Positions 1 through 9,075 of a stretch of 64,000 bases of DNA are shown piece after piece. The position numbers were made by a program, and so were the translations under genes. Under the pieces are notes generated by a model, which did not search any database, was not told the origin of the DNA, and was given only the letters and a program-made list of their open reading frames with translations. The number at the start of each line of letters is the position of its first letter. Position 1 is the first letter of the stretch. This stretch comes from Cupriavidus pauculus (GTDB lineage: Bacteria; Pseudomonadota; Gammaproteobacteria; Burkholderiales; Burkholderiaceae), in NCBI RefSeq assembly GCF_003854935.1, contig NZ_CP033971.1, positions 124,001 to 188,000 on the forward strand. Reading direction: 5' to 3'.

Positions 1-380
1 TGCTCGGGAATGCCTGGCGTCGTATGGAGCGCCACAGCGGTCCACACTTTCGCTACGTCAGCCTCGTCCACCTGGTGGCTGCGCAGAAAATCGCGCGCCG
101 CGTTGGCGCCGTCAACTTCGAAACGCAGTTCGCTTTCGCGATAGGACGAGGTCAAACCGATATCGTGGAACATTGACGCAACGTAGAGCAGTTCCGGGTC
201 GAACGCTACGCGCTTTCGCTCTCCCAGTAGTGCGCCCCATAGATAGACGCGCGTGGAGTGGTTGAAGAGCAGTTCGCTTTCGGTGTCCCGAATGAGCTGC
301 GCGACCTCGCGCGCTAGCTGGCTGTCGGGGATGACGACACCAAGACTTTCGATTGCGGGCGCTGCCTTATCCTGCTTCAT
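1..380 (-). CDS. HD-domain protein (cyanamide hydratase-like), 3' end outside window
   Basis: Translating the minus strand from the ATG at 380 gives an uninterrupted frame to the left edge, so the C-terminus is missing. The product carries an HD-type metal-binding core: a first histidine in LLFNHSTRVYLWG (about residues 40-52) and the His-Asp pair in MFHDIGLT (about 75-82), followed by RFEVDGANAARDFLRSH. This arrangement is that of small HD hydrolases related to cyanamide hydratase; the true substrate cannot be read from sequence. It is a clear paralogue of the complete gene at 61957-62598. The gene diverges from the MocR regulator starting at 559, which makes regulation by that neighbour plausible. 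Confidence 0.85.
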   Translation of the reverse strand, partial: MKQDKAAPAIESLGVVIPDSQLAREVAQLIRDTESELLFNHSTRVYLWGALLGERKRVAFDPELLYVASMFHDIGLTSSYRESELRFEVDGANAARDFLRSHQVDEADVAKVWTAVALHTTPGIPE

Positions 381-558
381 CGGATTCCTCGCGTTGTTGA
401 GAGCGTGCGATTCCTGCAGCACGCTTGATTTCCGGAGCCCGCCGCGTGAGTCATTGAACCCGAACGGGCCTAGCGGCATGACACCGACAAAATTACACCT
501 CTCCTTGGGTCATGGAAAAGGCCTAAGATTGGACAATTCGAATGTACTATGCGCGTCC

Positions 559-1968
559 ATGACAAAGCTTTCTATCGGCCTCGATCGGTCCGGGCGCATC
601 TCTCTATCGGCGCAAATTTACGGCTCGATTCGAGAAGCGATCGAGTCGGGCCAGCTTGCCGCTGGCGCACGGCTGCCGTCCTGGTCTGATCTTTCCACCC
701 AGCTCGGCGTGTCCCGGGGCACAGTGCGGGCCGCCTATGAACGGCTAATTGACGAGCAATTCGTGATCGGCCTTGGCGCGGCCGGCACCCGAGTAGCCGC
801 GCGGCCATTGCCGGCGACGACGGGATGGTCGCCGGAGGCGCCGCCGCTTCCGGATCTGTTCTACGACTTCAGCACAGCGCCGTTGGCGTTCCAAATGGGG
901 GTCCCCTCCCAGGACGCCTTTCCATTCAAGCTCTGGTCGCGCATTCAGGCGCGTGCGGCCCGCCGAGCAGCAGCGGCTCCCGTCGGCTACCCCGACCCAC
1001 GTGGCGAGCCGGATTTGCGCCAGGAGATCGCTGCGTATCTTGGCGTCTCGCGCGGGCTTCGATGCAGCCCCTCCCAGGTCTTCGTCACCGCAGGGTTCTC
1101 CGGCGCGCTCAATCTGGCGATTCGCGGGCTTCGCTTGGAAGGTCGCCAAGCCTGGCTGGAAGAGCCCGGCTTTCCGCTCACACGCGCGGCGCTCGGGCTG
1201 GCCGGCATAACCGTGGCAGGAGTGCCGGTCGATGTGGACGGGCTCAATGTCGACGCCGGCATTCAGATCGCTCCCGAAGCCGCCCTCGCGGTGGTCACGC
1301 CGGGCCAGCAGGCGCCGTTCGGAATGACGATGTCGCTTTCTCGAAGAATCTCACTGCTCGGCTGGGCCCAAAAAAACGATGCCTGGATTGTCGAAGACGA
1401 TTATCTCGGCGACTTGCAGCTGAAAGGGCGGGCCGCGCCGGCGCTGGCGTCGCTCGATTCGGATGGACGGGTGCTGCACATCGGGACCTTCAGCAAGACG
1501 ATCAGTCCGGCACTGCGTTTGGGGTTTCTCGTTGTCCCGCCTGCCCTGGCACGCCACTTTGGAGACGTCGCAGCGTGCCTTGCGCCCGCGCCGACTACTT
1601 CCGTGCAACACGCCGTTACCGAGTTCATGCACGACGGACACTATCTTCGCCATCTGCGGCGTATGAAACGTCTCTACGCTGCTCGACAGGAATCACTCGT
1701 TCGTTGTCTGAAGGGCCTGGCCTCGCAATCGATCAGAGTGCAGGCGGCCGCCGGCATGACCGTCGTGGTCGCGACGCCCCCTTCGGCCTCTGATGTCGAT
1801 ATCGCTGCGCGGGCGCGAGCTTTCGGGCTAGCCCCAGTTCCTCTCTCACCTTGGTACACGAGCCATCCGGCGCAGCAGGGGCTACTGCTCGGCGTCACGA
1901 ATATCGATGAACGAACCCTTGCGTCCAACTGTTCACGCCTGCTGGAACTGGTTCTCGGACGCCACTGA
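559..1968 (+). CDS. MocR/PdxR-type transcriptional regulator (GntR HTH fused to aminotransferase fold)
   Basis: The 469-residue product starts with a winged GntR-type helix-turn-helix (about residues 12-80, containing LSTQLGVSRGTVRAAYERLI) and continues into a fold-type I aminotransferase domain (about 110-460). The PLP-binding lysine is visible in FSKTISPALRLGF, and WIVEDDYLGDL is the conserved Asp region. Members of this family sense PLP or amino compounds and usually control a neighbouring gene. The frame is open back to 253, but the ATG at 559 gives MTKLSIGLDRSGRISLSAQI, the usual N-terminus, so I chose it. The divergent HD gene starting at 380 is the likely target. Confidence 0.88.
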   Translation: MTKLSIGLDRSGRISLSAQIYGSIREAIESGQLAAGARLPSWSDLSTQLGVSRGTVRAAYERLIDEQFVIGLGAAGTRVAARPLPATTGWSPEAPPLPDLFYDFSTAPLAFQMGVPSQDAFPFKLWSRIQARAARRAAAAPVGYPDPRGEPDLRQEIAAYLGVSRGLRCSPSQVFVTAGFSGALNLAIRGLRLEGRQAWLEEPGFPLTRAALGLAGITVAGVPVDVDGLNVDAGIQIAPEAALAVVTPGQQAPFGMTMSLSRRISLLGWAQKNDAWIVEDDYLGDLQLKGRAAPALASLDSDGRVLHIGTFSKTISPALRLGFLVVPPALARHFGDVAACLAPAPTTSVQHAVTEFMHDGHYLRHLRRMKRLYAARQESLVRCLKGLASQSIRVQAAAGMTVVVATPPSASDVDIAARARAFGLAPVPLSPWYTSHPAQQGLLLGVTNIDERTLASNCSRLLELVLGRH

Positions 1969-2091
1969 TGGACCCGTGGCGCTAGATCTTTCGTCGCGTC
2001 TTGGTACATCGAAAATGTTCATTCATGGTGCTTTCTGAGTAGCCGCCTGTCGCACGACAATTCTGGGAGGTAAATCGGAGCCCCAACTTCC

Positions 2092-2508
2092 ATGAACATT
2101 CGACGTATCGTAGAAGCCGTCTGCACAGCTGTGGCCTTTGGCATCGCCCTTCCTGCCAACGCGCATGACACGACGGAGACTGTCACACCAAACTTTCAGC
2201 GTGCCATTCCCAACATCCCGGGCAAGTCCTTGATCGCTGTCGTCGTTGACTATGCACCGGGCGCAGCGTCGCAGGCGCATAGGCACGCAGGCTCGGCTTT
2301 CATCTATGCCTACGTCGTATCAGGCGATATAGAGTCACAGGTCGATGATGCCCCGAAGCGTGTCTACCATGCTGGCGAGAGCTTTTTCGAGGAGCCAGGC
2401 GCCGTTCATCGCATAAGCCGCAACGCGAGCGAAACAAGGCCCGCAAAGCTGCTCGCCGTATTCGTCGCGGACAGCAACGACAAAGTGCTGACCACCCCTA
2501 TCAAGTAA
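2092..2508 (+). CDS. exported cupin-domain protein
   Basis: A 138-residue protein beginning with a Sec-type signal peptide (MNIRRIVEAVCTAVAFGIALPANA, cleavage near residue 24). The rest is one small cupin barrel: metal-ligand histidines lie in QAHRHAG (about 62-68), with the glycine-rich first cupin motif around YAYVVSGDIESQV and the second motif ending in EEPGAVHRI. Function is open; single-domain periplasmic cupins often bind small oxidisable compounds. The stop is 24 bases before the next gene, so both are probably cotranscribed. A GGAGG-like element lies about 20 bases before the ATG, rather far for an ideal ribosome binding site. Confidence 0.85.
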   Translation: MNIRRIVEAVCTAVAFGIALPANAHDTTETVTPNFQRAIPNIPGKSLIAVVVDYAPGAASQAHRHAGSAFIYAYVVSGDIESQVDDAPKRVYHAGESFFEEPGAVHRISRNASETRPAKLLAVFVADSNDKVLTTPIK

Positions 2509-2532
2509 TTCCGTACCTCAAGGAGTCACCTC

Positions 2533-2988
2533 GTGAGCAAGCGTCTTGACTACGTTCAGATTGCGCCGGAGGGCGTCAAAGCCCTTGGCGGCGTCTACGG
2601 CTACGTCATGCAGAGCGATCTTTCGCCGGTTCTCGTCGATCTGGTCTACCTGCGCGTCTCGCAGATCAACAACTGCGCCTATTGCCTCGACATGCATACA
2701 CGCGACCTGCTGAAAAAAGGCGCTACGGTCGATAAGCTGGCGCTGGTGCAGGCATGGAGGGAAGCGGGCCATCTCTTCGACGAGCGCGAGCGTGCGGCAC
2801 TAGCGTGGGCCGAATCGGTTACGCTGGTTGCACAGACTGGCGTGCCCGACACGGCCTACGAGGCGGCACGCGCCGTGTTCGATGAACGCGAGCTTGTTGA
2901 CCTGACCATCGCCATCAGCCTGATGAATACCTATAACCGCATGGCGATCAGCTTCAGGAACACGCCTCAGGCCGTAATGGAGTTGTAG
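2533..2988 (+). CDS. carboxymuconolactone decarboxylase/AhpD-family protein
   Basis: A 151-residue all-helical protein starting at GTG with an AAGGAG element about 9 bases upstream. The AhpD-type redox motif is intact: NNCAYCLDMHTRDLLKKG contains the CxxC pair and the following histidine. Proteins with this motif act as alkylhydroperoxidase-like disulfide reductases, whereas gamma-carboxymuconolactone decarboxylases proper usually lack the cysteines, so a redox role is the better guess. It follows the exported cupin closely and is probably in the same transcript; no signal peptide is present, so it acts in the cytoplasm. Confidence 0.88.
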   Translation: MSKRLDYVQIAPEGVKALGGVYGYVMQSDLSPVLVDLVYLRVSQINNCAYCLDMHTRDLLKKGATVDKLALVQAWREAGHLFDERERAALAWAESVTLVAQTGVPDTAYEAARAVFDERELVDLTIAISLMNTYNRMAISFRNTPQAVMEL

Positions 2989-3402
2989 AACGCCGTCGCT
3001 TCCGATGGGCGCGACAGCTGCCGACGGGCATGTGCGACGGCAAGACAAGGTGTGTCGTGCAGCGACTCGGATTCTGGAGGGAACGAGCGCCGCCGGACGG
3101 CGCGTCCCTTCCATGGCGAGGTGTCTGCGATCGCCCGCCGAAAGGAGCCTTCCGTACTCAGCGCGTTAACGGGATTCTTGACAGCCATACCGTTCTCAAT
3201 GGAAGCCGGAACGGCAGATGCAGCAAGAATTTCTGATTGACCGAGTATGACTTCACCTGTATAACCGACCTCGCAGGATCTTCAAGCTAGTCTCGCAGCG
3301 TCAGTTGCAGCCCGTTAGGGCCACTTTCTCTCCATGCATCTTCCTTGATCGTCGTGCCTCGTCTGCATCCTTCGCCGGCGAGAATCTTTAAGGAGTCCTC
3401 AC
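2989..3402. other. intergenic region, cold-shock gene leader
   Basis: I see no convincing gene here; short open frames have no recognisable features. The last 150 bases or so are likely the long untranslated leader of the cold-shock gene, a usual trait of that family, but no specific structured element could be established by eye. Confidence 0.4.
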
Positions 3403-3606
3403 ATGGAAACCGGTACTGTAAAGTGGTTCAACGATTCGAAAGGCTTCGGCTTTATTTCCCCCGACGCAGGGGGCGAAGATCTTTTCGCACATTTTTCTGA
3501 AATTCAAGGCGCTGGCTTCAAGAGCCTCCAAGAAGGACAGAAGGTTCGTTTCGTAGCAGGCAAGGGCCAGAAGGGTCCCGCAGCAACGAAGATCGAGCCA
3601 GTCTAA
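3403..3606 (+). CDS. cold-shock protein, CspA family
   Basis: A 67-residue single cold-shock domain, the usual length. Both RNA-binding motifs are present: RNP-1 as KGFGFISP (residues 13-20) and RNP-2 as DLFAHFS (26-32), preceded by the classic TGTVKWFND start. Such proteins bind single-stranded RNA and DNA, melt secondary structure and act as antiterminators or RNA chaperones. A good ribosome binding site (AAGGAG) precedes the ATG at about 9 bases. The gene stands alone and is closed by an intrinsic terminator immediately downstream. Confidence 0.97.
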   Translation: METGTVKWFNDSKGFGFISPDAGGEDLFAHFSEIQGAGFKSLQEGQKVRFVAGKGQKGPAATKIEPV

Positions 3607-3624
3607 TCAGTTTCCTAGATTTAT

Positions 3625-3658
3625 GAAAAAACCCCGCCAGCGATGACGGGGTTTTTTT
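3625..3658 (+). terminator. intrinsic terminator of the cold-shock gene
   Basis: An A-tract and CCCCG arm is followed by a short loop and the complementary CGGGG arm and T-tract. The symmetric A/T flanks make it potentially bidirectional. Confidence 0.9.
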
Positions 3659-4083
3659 CATTGCCCCGAGTGCAAACAACATTGTGGACGGCGCTCTTTT
3701 GCACTGCGTAGGTTCCTACCGAAGCTCTAGTCTGCAGAAGGCATATCTATGCTCGCAACTGAGGGACACCCCTCGCCACCGTCTCGTCAGATATCGTTCG
3801 TCTCCCGGATCGCGCCGGCAGAAGATCGCGTCATGCCAGCGCTGCTTGAAACGCTAAGGTAGCGCGATTCAACGTCCGCGATCGGTTGACCCGCTCGCGG
3901 CACTCTTTCAAAGCGTCGCCGGCAAGTCGGTCGCGATACTGCGCCGAAGGAGAGGCGCGGCCGGCGAGCCTTCTAGATTTATTCCGCCACGGAAACTATC
4001 GAACCACAAAACTTCACTAGGCTGCCGTCCGGCCGGCGCTGATACTCGATCCGCAGTGACACCACGATGACGAGGAAATCAGC
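3659..4083. other. intergenic region before Bug receptor
   Basis: No supported gene. One short plus frame (3750-3861, about 36 codons) lacks family features and could be chance or decay. The stretch near 4000-4083 is the presumed promoter and leader of the Bug gene, with an AGGAAATC element just before its ATG. Confidence 0.4.
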
Positions 4084-5058
4084 ATGAGGAAGACAGCAAT
4101 TCAAGCACTGGCTGCGGGGATCTTCGGCACGCTGCTGCTTGCGCCGGCTGCGGCGCAGGCGGCGTGGCCGGAGAAGCCGGTGCGCTTGATCGTACCGACC
4201 GCGCCGGGCGGCGCACCGGACATCGTTGCGCGCTTGTTTGGCGACGCGTTGTCGAAGCGGCTTGGCCAAGCCGTGATTGTCGAGAACCGGCCCGGAGCGG
4301 GCGGCAATATCGGCATGCAGGCGCTGCTGGCCGCGCCGGCGGACGGCTACACGATCGGTTATGGCAACAACGCCACGATGTCGACCAACCGTTTCCTCTA
4401 TACCAAGCTGCCCTACGACCCCGACAAGCTAGTGCCCATTGTCGGCTTGGTGACGACCTTCAACATCCTTGCGGTCAACCCCTCGCTTCCGGTCAAGACC
4501 ACGCAGGAACTGGTGGCTTACGCCCGCGCCAATCCGGGCAAGCTGTCGATGGGCTCGGCCGGCAACGGCACCACCAGTCACCTGGGCGGCGAGCTGTTCA
4601 AGGTCATGGCCAGCCTGGACATCGCCCACGTGCCCTACAAGGGCAGCACGCCGGCGCTGCAGGATCTGGTTGGCAACAACGTGCAGCTCATGTTCGACAA
4701 CGTGCCGTCGATCGGGCCCTACGTGGCGTCTAACCGTGTGCGGGCGCTGGCGGTGACATCGAGCAAGCGGTCGCCGCAGTTCCCGGACCTCCCCACTATG
4801 GCGGAGGCCGGCCTGAAGGGCTATGAATTGACTGCATGGGCTGGACTGGTGGCCGCGCCAGGGACGCCTGCCGAGGCCCTCGACCGCCTGAACCGGGAAG
4901 TCAATGCCATCATCAAGGATCCGTCTTTCCGTGCGCATTTGGACAAGCTCTCGTTCGAACCGGTGGGTGGCACCGCGCGCGACTTCCAGCAACTGATCAC
5001 GACGGAGACCGTCAAGTTCGGCGAACTGGTGCGCAAAAGCGGCGCCAAGGTCGACTGA
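4084..5058 (+). CDS. Bug-family (TctC-like) periplasmic substrate-binding protein
   Basis: A 324-residue exported solute receptor. A Sec signal peptide covers about residues 1-25 (hydrophobic run to AAAQAAWP), then follow the family hallmarks WPEKPVRLIVPTAPGGAPD, VENRPGAGGNIG and the AHVPYKGSTPALQDLVGNN loop. Bug proteins bind carboxylates and related small anions, and sometimes amides, for TctAB-type transporters or for signalling. No TctAB membrane genes are adjacent, so the receptor probably shares a distant permease. It is 11 bases ahead of a D-aminoacylase-like amidohydrolase, which hints at an N-acyl amino acid ligand; this is inference from context only. Confidence 0.93.
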   Translation: MRKTAIQALAAGIFGTLLLAPAAAQAAWPEKPVRLIVPTAPGGAPDIVARLFGDALSKRLGQAVIVENRPGAGGNIGMQALLAAPADGYTIGYGNNATMSTNRFLYTKLPYDPDKLVPIVGLVTTFNILAVNPSLPVKTTQELVAYARANPGKLSMGSAGNGTTSHLGGELFKVMASLDIAHVPYKGSTPALQDLVGNNVQLMFDNVPSIGPYVASNRVRALAVTSSKRSPQFPDLPTMAEAGLKGYELTAWAGLVAAPGTPAEALDRLNREVNAIIKDPSFRAHLDKLSFEPVGGTARDFQQLITTETVKFGELVRKSGAKVD

Positions 5059-5069
5059 GGGGGAGCGTC

Positions 5070-6521
5070 ATGCAAAAGCACTATGACCTGATCATCCGCA
5101 ACGGCGACCTGATCGACGGCACCGGCGCGCCGCGTCGCGCCGGCGACATTGGAGTGTTGGACGGCGAGATCGCCGCGATCGGAAACCTCGTTGCGGCGCG
5201 GGCGGACACCGAAGTGGATGCTACTGGGCTGATCGTTGCGCCGGGCTTTATCGACACCCACACACACGACGACTGGATGGTATTCCAGTCCCCGGAGATG
5301 CTGCCCAAGGTTACGCAGGGCGTCACCACCATTATCGCAGGCAACTGCGGCATCAGCCTGTTCCCCCTGGTGACTGACGCCATCCCGCCGGCCCCGCTCG
5401 ACATCATGCGCGGCGGCTACCGCTTCGATTCAGTGCGGGCCTACCGGGAATCATTCGCGGCGCAGCCGGCCGCGGTCAATGTCGCGGTGCTGGTGGGCCA
5501 GTCCACGCTGCGCGCCAGGCATCTGCGCCAGCTCGGCTTGCCCGCCAGCGATGTGGAGATCGAAGGCATGCGGCAAGACATCGAGGCCGCGCTGCGCCAG
5601 GGCGCGATCGGTGTGTCCACCGGCACGTTCTATCCGCCATCGGCCGCGGCATCCGAGGATGAGATCGTGCGTATGTGCGAGCCGATGAAGCGGCTCGGCG
5701 GCGTGCTGGTCTCCCATATGCGCGATGAAAGCGACAACGTCGGCGCATCGATCGACGAGACCGCGCGCATCGGCAAGGCCCTGGGAGTATCGACGGTGAT
5801 CTCGCACCACAAGCTGGTGGGCAAGCAGAACTACGGCCGCAGCCGCCACACGCTGGCGCAGGTGCGGGGGCTGGCCAAAACCATGCCGCTGTGCCTGGAC
5901 TGCTATCCGTATGCGGCATCGTCGACTATGCTGCGTCCCGAGCGTGTGTATCAATGCGACCGCATCCTGATTACTTGGTCCGCTGCGCATCCTGAAGCCG
6001 CCGGACGTTACCTGGAGGACCTTGCGCAGGAATGGGGCCAATCACGCCGTGAAGTTGCCCAGGCGCTGGTGCCGGGGGGTGCCGTGTACTTCATCATGCA
6101 CGAGACAGACGTGCGCGACATCCTGGCCTATCCCGACACCATGATCGGCTCTGACGGCATTCCTTCCGATGAAACGCCGCACCCGCGGCTGTGGGGCACG
6201 TTCCCGCGCGTGCTCGGCTTGTACGCGCGTGACCTAGGTCTGTTTCCGCTGGAGCTCGCGGTCCACAAGATGACCGGTTTGCCGGCACAGCGTTTTGGGC
6301 TGGAGCGGCGTGGGGAACTCAGGACTGGCTATGTCGCCGATATGACCGTCTTCGATCCGGCGACGATCCAGGATCGCGCCACCTTCGATGATCCACAGCA
6401 GCCTTCCGTTGGCGTGCGGCACGTGTTCGTCGCTGGGGAGGCGACCCTTCGCGACGGCCAGCCGGCCAGCAGCCGACCCGGTCGCTTTGTCACCTCTACC
6501 CTGGTAAAGACGCAGGGGTAG
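5070..6521 (+). CDS. N-acyl-D-amino-acid deacylase-like amidohydrolase
   Basis: A 483-residue amidohydrolase-superfamily enzyme of the D-aminoacylase group. It has the N-terminal small beta domain (YDLIIRNGDLIDGTGAPRRAGDIG), the metal motif FIDTHTHDD (about residues 63-71), the conserved GNCGIS loop and SHMRDES/ISHHK histidine segments, and the catalytic aspartate region MIGSDGIPSDE (about 355-365). Such enzymes hydrolyse N-acyl-D-amino acids to the amino acid and carboxylate in the cytoplasm. The ATG at 5070 has GGGGGAG 7 bases upstream; an open extension to 4836 overlaps the Bug gene and is rejected. It forms an operon with the Bug receptor. Confidence 0.88.
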   Translation: MQKHYDLIIRNGDLIDGTGAPRRAGDIGVLDGEIAAIGNLVAARADTEVDATGLIVAPGFIDTHTHDDWMVFQSPEMLPKVTQGVTTIIAGNCGISLFPLVTDAIPPAPLDIMRGGYRFDSVRAYRESFAAQPAAVNVAVLVGQSTLRARHLRQLGLPASDVEIEGMRQDIEAALRQGAIGVSTGTFYPPSAAASEDEIVRMCEPMKRLGGVLVSHMRDESDNVGASIDETARIGKALGVSTVISHHKLVGKQNYGRSRHTLAQVRGLAKTMPLCLDCYPYAASSTMLRPERVYQCDRILITWSAAHPEAAGRYLEDLAQEWGQSRREVAQALVPGGAVYFIMHETDVRDILAYPDTMIGSDGIPSDETPHPRLWGTFPRVLGLYARDLGLFPLELAVHKMTGLPAQRFGLERRGELRTGYVADMTVFDPATIQDRATFDDPQQPSVGVRHVFVAGEATLRDGQPASSRPGRFVTSTLVKTQG

Positions 6522-6524
6522 CAA

Positions 6525-7433
6525 CTAGCGTCGGTTTGCTTCCGCGCTCTGCTCCAGCAGCCACGCGATAAAGGTCTCCATGGCGGGGCTGTCCCGCTTA
6601 TCCTCGCGACAGATGAAGTAGTAGGCCTTGGGCGAGACATAGGGCTCGTCGGACAGGCGCAGCAGACGGCCCGCCTTGATGTCGTCGCCAGCAACATACT
6701 CCGGCAGCAGCGCCAGGCCCAAGCCGCCGAGGGCAGCCTGCAGGCCCATGGTCAGCAGGCCGTAACGCGAACCGTCATGCGGGTGCGCGAGCTTGATGCC
6801 GGTCTGCTGGAGATAGGCCGGCCATGCTTCCAATGCGGCGTTCTGGTGCAGTAAGGGCAGGATTCTCACCGCTTTGGCCAGCGGAGTGCCGGCCGGCATC
6901 AATTCACGGGCGCAGACCGGATACAGTTCCAGCGGCATGACCTTCAGGCTGAAATGGCGCGGTGGCGGACCCGCGCAATACATGATGGCCGCGTCGAGCC
7001 CGGCGCTTTCGAGGTCTACCGGGCCGACCTTGGTGGTGACGTTGAGTTGGATATGCGGCTGTTCGCGCGCGAACCTGAGCATGCGCGGCAACAGCCAGAT
7101 ATTGCCCAGCGACACCGGCACGGACAGGTTCAGTCGCCCGCCCGAGGCCCGTCCCGATTGCACCTCCATCGTGGCCTCCTCGAGCATGGCAAGGGCCTTG
7201 CGCACACTCTTGAGGTACTCCTCGCCGGCAGGCGTCGGCGCCACAGCGCCCTTGCGGCGGTTTAGCATGCGCGCGCCGAGGAAGGATTCCAGCTCGGTGA
7301 TTTGCTTGCTGACCGCGCTTTGCGTCAGGCACAGTTCTTCGGCGGCGCCAGTGACGCTACCCGTGCGCGCGGTAGTCTCGAATGCAATCAAGTTCGCCAG
7401 CGCGGGCAGGTGGCGGCCGTTGGTACTCTTCAT
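6525..7433 (-). CDS. LysR-family transcriptional regulator (GcvA-like)
   Basis: A 302-residue LysR regulator. The winged HTH lies in residues about 10-70 (LIAFETTARTGSVTGAAEELCLTQSAVSKQI) and a periplasmic-binding-protein-like effector domain follows (about 95-300), with the GcvA-subgroup pattern PLLHQNAALEAWPAYL. The frame is open to 7496, but the ATG at 7433 gives a normal 15-residue lead before the HTH. It diverges from the amidase at 7588 and ends 3 bases after the deacylase on the other strand. A role in controlling the amidase, possibly also the Bug-deacylase pair, is likely. Confidence 0.9.
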   Translation of the reverse strand: MKSTNGRHLPALANLIAFETTARTGSVTGAAEELCLTQSAVSKQITELESFLGARMLNRRKGAVAPTPAGEEYLKSVRKALAMLEEATMEVQSGRASGGRLNLSVPVSLGNIWLLPRMLRFAREQPHIQLNVTTKVGPVDLESAGLDAAIMYCAGPPPRHFSLKVMPLELYPVCARELMPAGTPLAKAVRILPLLHQNAALEAWPAYLQQTGIKLAHPHDGSRYGLLTMGLQAALGGLGLALLPEYVAGDDIKAGRLLRLSDEPYVSPKAYYFICREDKRDSPAMETFIAWLLEQSAEANRR

Positions 7434-7535
7434 GTCGATAGGCTGGGCTAGGCAGCCGGGTCCGGTTGCGGGGTGCGTGCCGGTATTGTCGTGCATTCAT
7501 TCCGGGATGGAAAGATGGATCGACAAAACATCCAT

Positions 7536-7548
7536 TGCCTACCGGGCA
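7536..7548. promoter_or_regulatory. candidate LysR operator (T-N11-A)
   Basis: The sequence TTGCCTACCGGGCAT contains the dyad TGCC-N5-GGCA with T-N11-A spacing. It lies between the divergent LysR and amidase genes, where such a box is expected. It is a candidate by position and symmetry only. Confidence 0.4.
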
Positions 7549-7587
7549 TCGGCGGGCCAATACTGCTTAAATACCAAATGCTCGACG

Positions 7588-9075
7588 ATGACCCCCAGTT
7601 CTTCCGCTGCTCCGACTGACAGTTTCGATCCGTTCGAAGCCTCCCTGCGGGAGCTCGCGGCCGCCATGCGCACCGGCACCCTTTCGGCGTCCGGTCTGGT
7701 CGACTTCTACCTCGCCCGCATCGCCGCCTTCGACAAGTCCGGCCCGCTGATCAACGCGATCAGTTGGGTCAATCCCGTCGCCTTGGAAGAGGCGCGTGCC
7801 CTTGACCAGGAGTTGCGCGCAAGCGGCCCGCGTGGGCCGTTGCACGGGATTCCCATGGTGGTGAAGGACAATATCGATACCGTCGGCATGCCGACCACTG
7901 CCGGGTGCTTGGCATTGTGCGAAGCTTATCCGAGCGCGGATGCGCAGTGCGTGGCGCGCCTGCGCGAAGCCGGTGCTATCGTGCTGGCCAAGGCCAATAT
8001 GTCGGAGCTAGCTGCATCCAACGGCCGCTTCGGCTACAGCTCCGCCAATGGCCTGACGCTAAATCCCTATCGCCTGTCGCGCAATGCCAGCGGTTCCAGC
8101 AGCGGCACCGGCGCGGCAGTGGCGGCCAACTTCGCGGCCTTCGGGCTTGGCACCGATTCATTCGGTTCCGTGCGAGGCCCTGCCTGCGTGCATGCATTGA
8201 CTGGCGTGCGGCCCACCCACGGGTTGCTCGATGCGGAGGGCGTACTGCCGCTGGCGGCATCGTTCGACACCGTAGGGCCGGTGGCGCGCTGTGCCGCCGA
8301 TGCGGCCGTGGTTCTGGATGCACTGGCCCCAGGCGCAGGTTTCAGCGGCACGCCAACATCGATGCCCGGCCGCAGGCTGGGCGTCGTGGCCGACTTCGCG
8401 GGCGGCAATGACGAGATCGATGGGCTCTTCCTTGCGGCGACGCAGACGCTGCGTGGGGCGGGCGCGGAGACAATACCCGTACGCCTGCCAGCGGGTGCGC
8501 GCACGCTATACACCGACCTCCTTGGCGATATCGCCCGCGCTGAATGGGTGTTCGGGCTCGATAGCTGGCTGGAACGATTGCCTGGCGGCGCCCCCGCCGA
8601 CACCTCTGCGTTGCTTGCACGGATGGCCGCAACGGATGTCCGCCGTCCGGTGAACCCGCTTACCCTTCTCGCGCTAAGGCAAGCGTACGAGACACGAGAC
8701 CTGCCACCGCGAGCCGATCGCCAGGCGGCTCGCCGCTTTGGCGCCATGCTAGACGAGATATTCCTTGCCAATGGGGTGGAGGCATTGGTATTCCCCACGC
8801 TGTCATGCCCCGCATCGCCGCGCTTCGACATGGTCGATGCGACCTACCACTGCCGCGCCGAACAGCCCCTAGCGCCGATGCATATGGCGAGCGCCGCCGG
8901 CTTTCCGGAGATCAGCGTGCCGATGGGATTCACGTCGGCCGGCGTTCCCGCTGGCGTATCTTGGCTAGGCCGGGCAGGCAGCGATGTGCTGCTCTTGCGG
9001 CTGGCATCGGCCTTCGAGCAACTGACCCGGCACCGCCGTCCACCGGCCAGTACGCCGCCGCTGCGGCTTGGTTAG
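7588..9075 (+). CDS. amidase (amidase-signature family)
   Basis: A 495-residue cytoplasmic amidase. The Ser-cisSer-Lys triad is visible: Lys in GIPMVVKDNIDTVG (about residue 95), the cis-serine in NASGSSSGTGAAVAAN (about 172) and the nucleophile in GTDSFGSVRGPA (about 196). Family members hydrolyse a wide variety of amides to acid and ammonia; the specific substrate is not determinable. The ATG at 7588 is used because the open frame upstream (to 6874) runs antisense through the LysR gene. Divergent LysR control is likely, and the adjacent deacylase suggests scavenging of amides or acylated amino acids. Confidence 0.92.
   Translation: MTPSSSAAPTDSFDPFEASLRELAAAMRTGTLSASGLVDFYLARIAAFDKSGPLINAISWVNPVALEEARALDQELRASGPRGPLHGIPMVVKDNIDTVGMPTTAGCLALCEAYPSADAQCVARLREAGAIVLAKANMSELAASNGRFGYSSANGLTLNPYRLSRNASGSSSGTGAAVAANFAAFGLGTDSFGSVRGPACVHALTGVRPTHGLLDAEGVLPLAASFDTVGPVARCAADAAVVLDALAPGAGFSGTPTSMPGRRLGVVADFAGGNDEIDGLFLAATQTLRGAGAETIPVRLPAGARTLYTDLLGDIARAEWVFGLDSWLERLPGGAPADTSALLARMAATDVRRPVNPLTLLALRQAYETRDLPPRADRQAARRFGAMLDEIFLANGVEALVFPTLSCPASPRFDMVDATYHCRAEQPLAPMHMASAAGFPEISVPMGFTSAGVPAGVSWLGRAGSDVLLLRLASAFEQLTRHRRPPASTPPLRLG

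Noticed and set aside
253-558. N-terminal extension of the MocR gene
   Set aside because: The frame runs antisense through the HD-domain gene and lacks family features; the MocR N-terminus begins at 559.
3030-3236. Possible small gene before the cold-shock gene
   Set aside because: No ribosome binding site, no family, and composition as expected from non-coding GC-rich sequence.
6874-7587. Long extension of the amidase frame
   Set aside because: Antisense to the LysR gene; the amidase domain begins after 7588.
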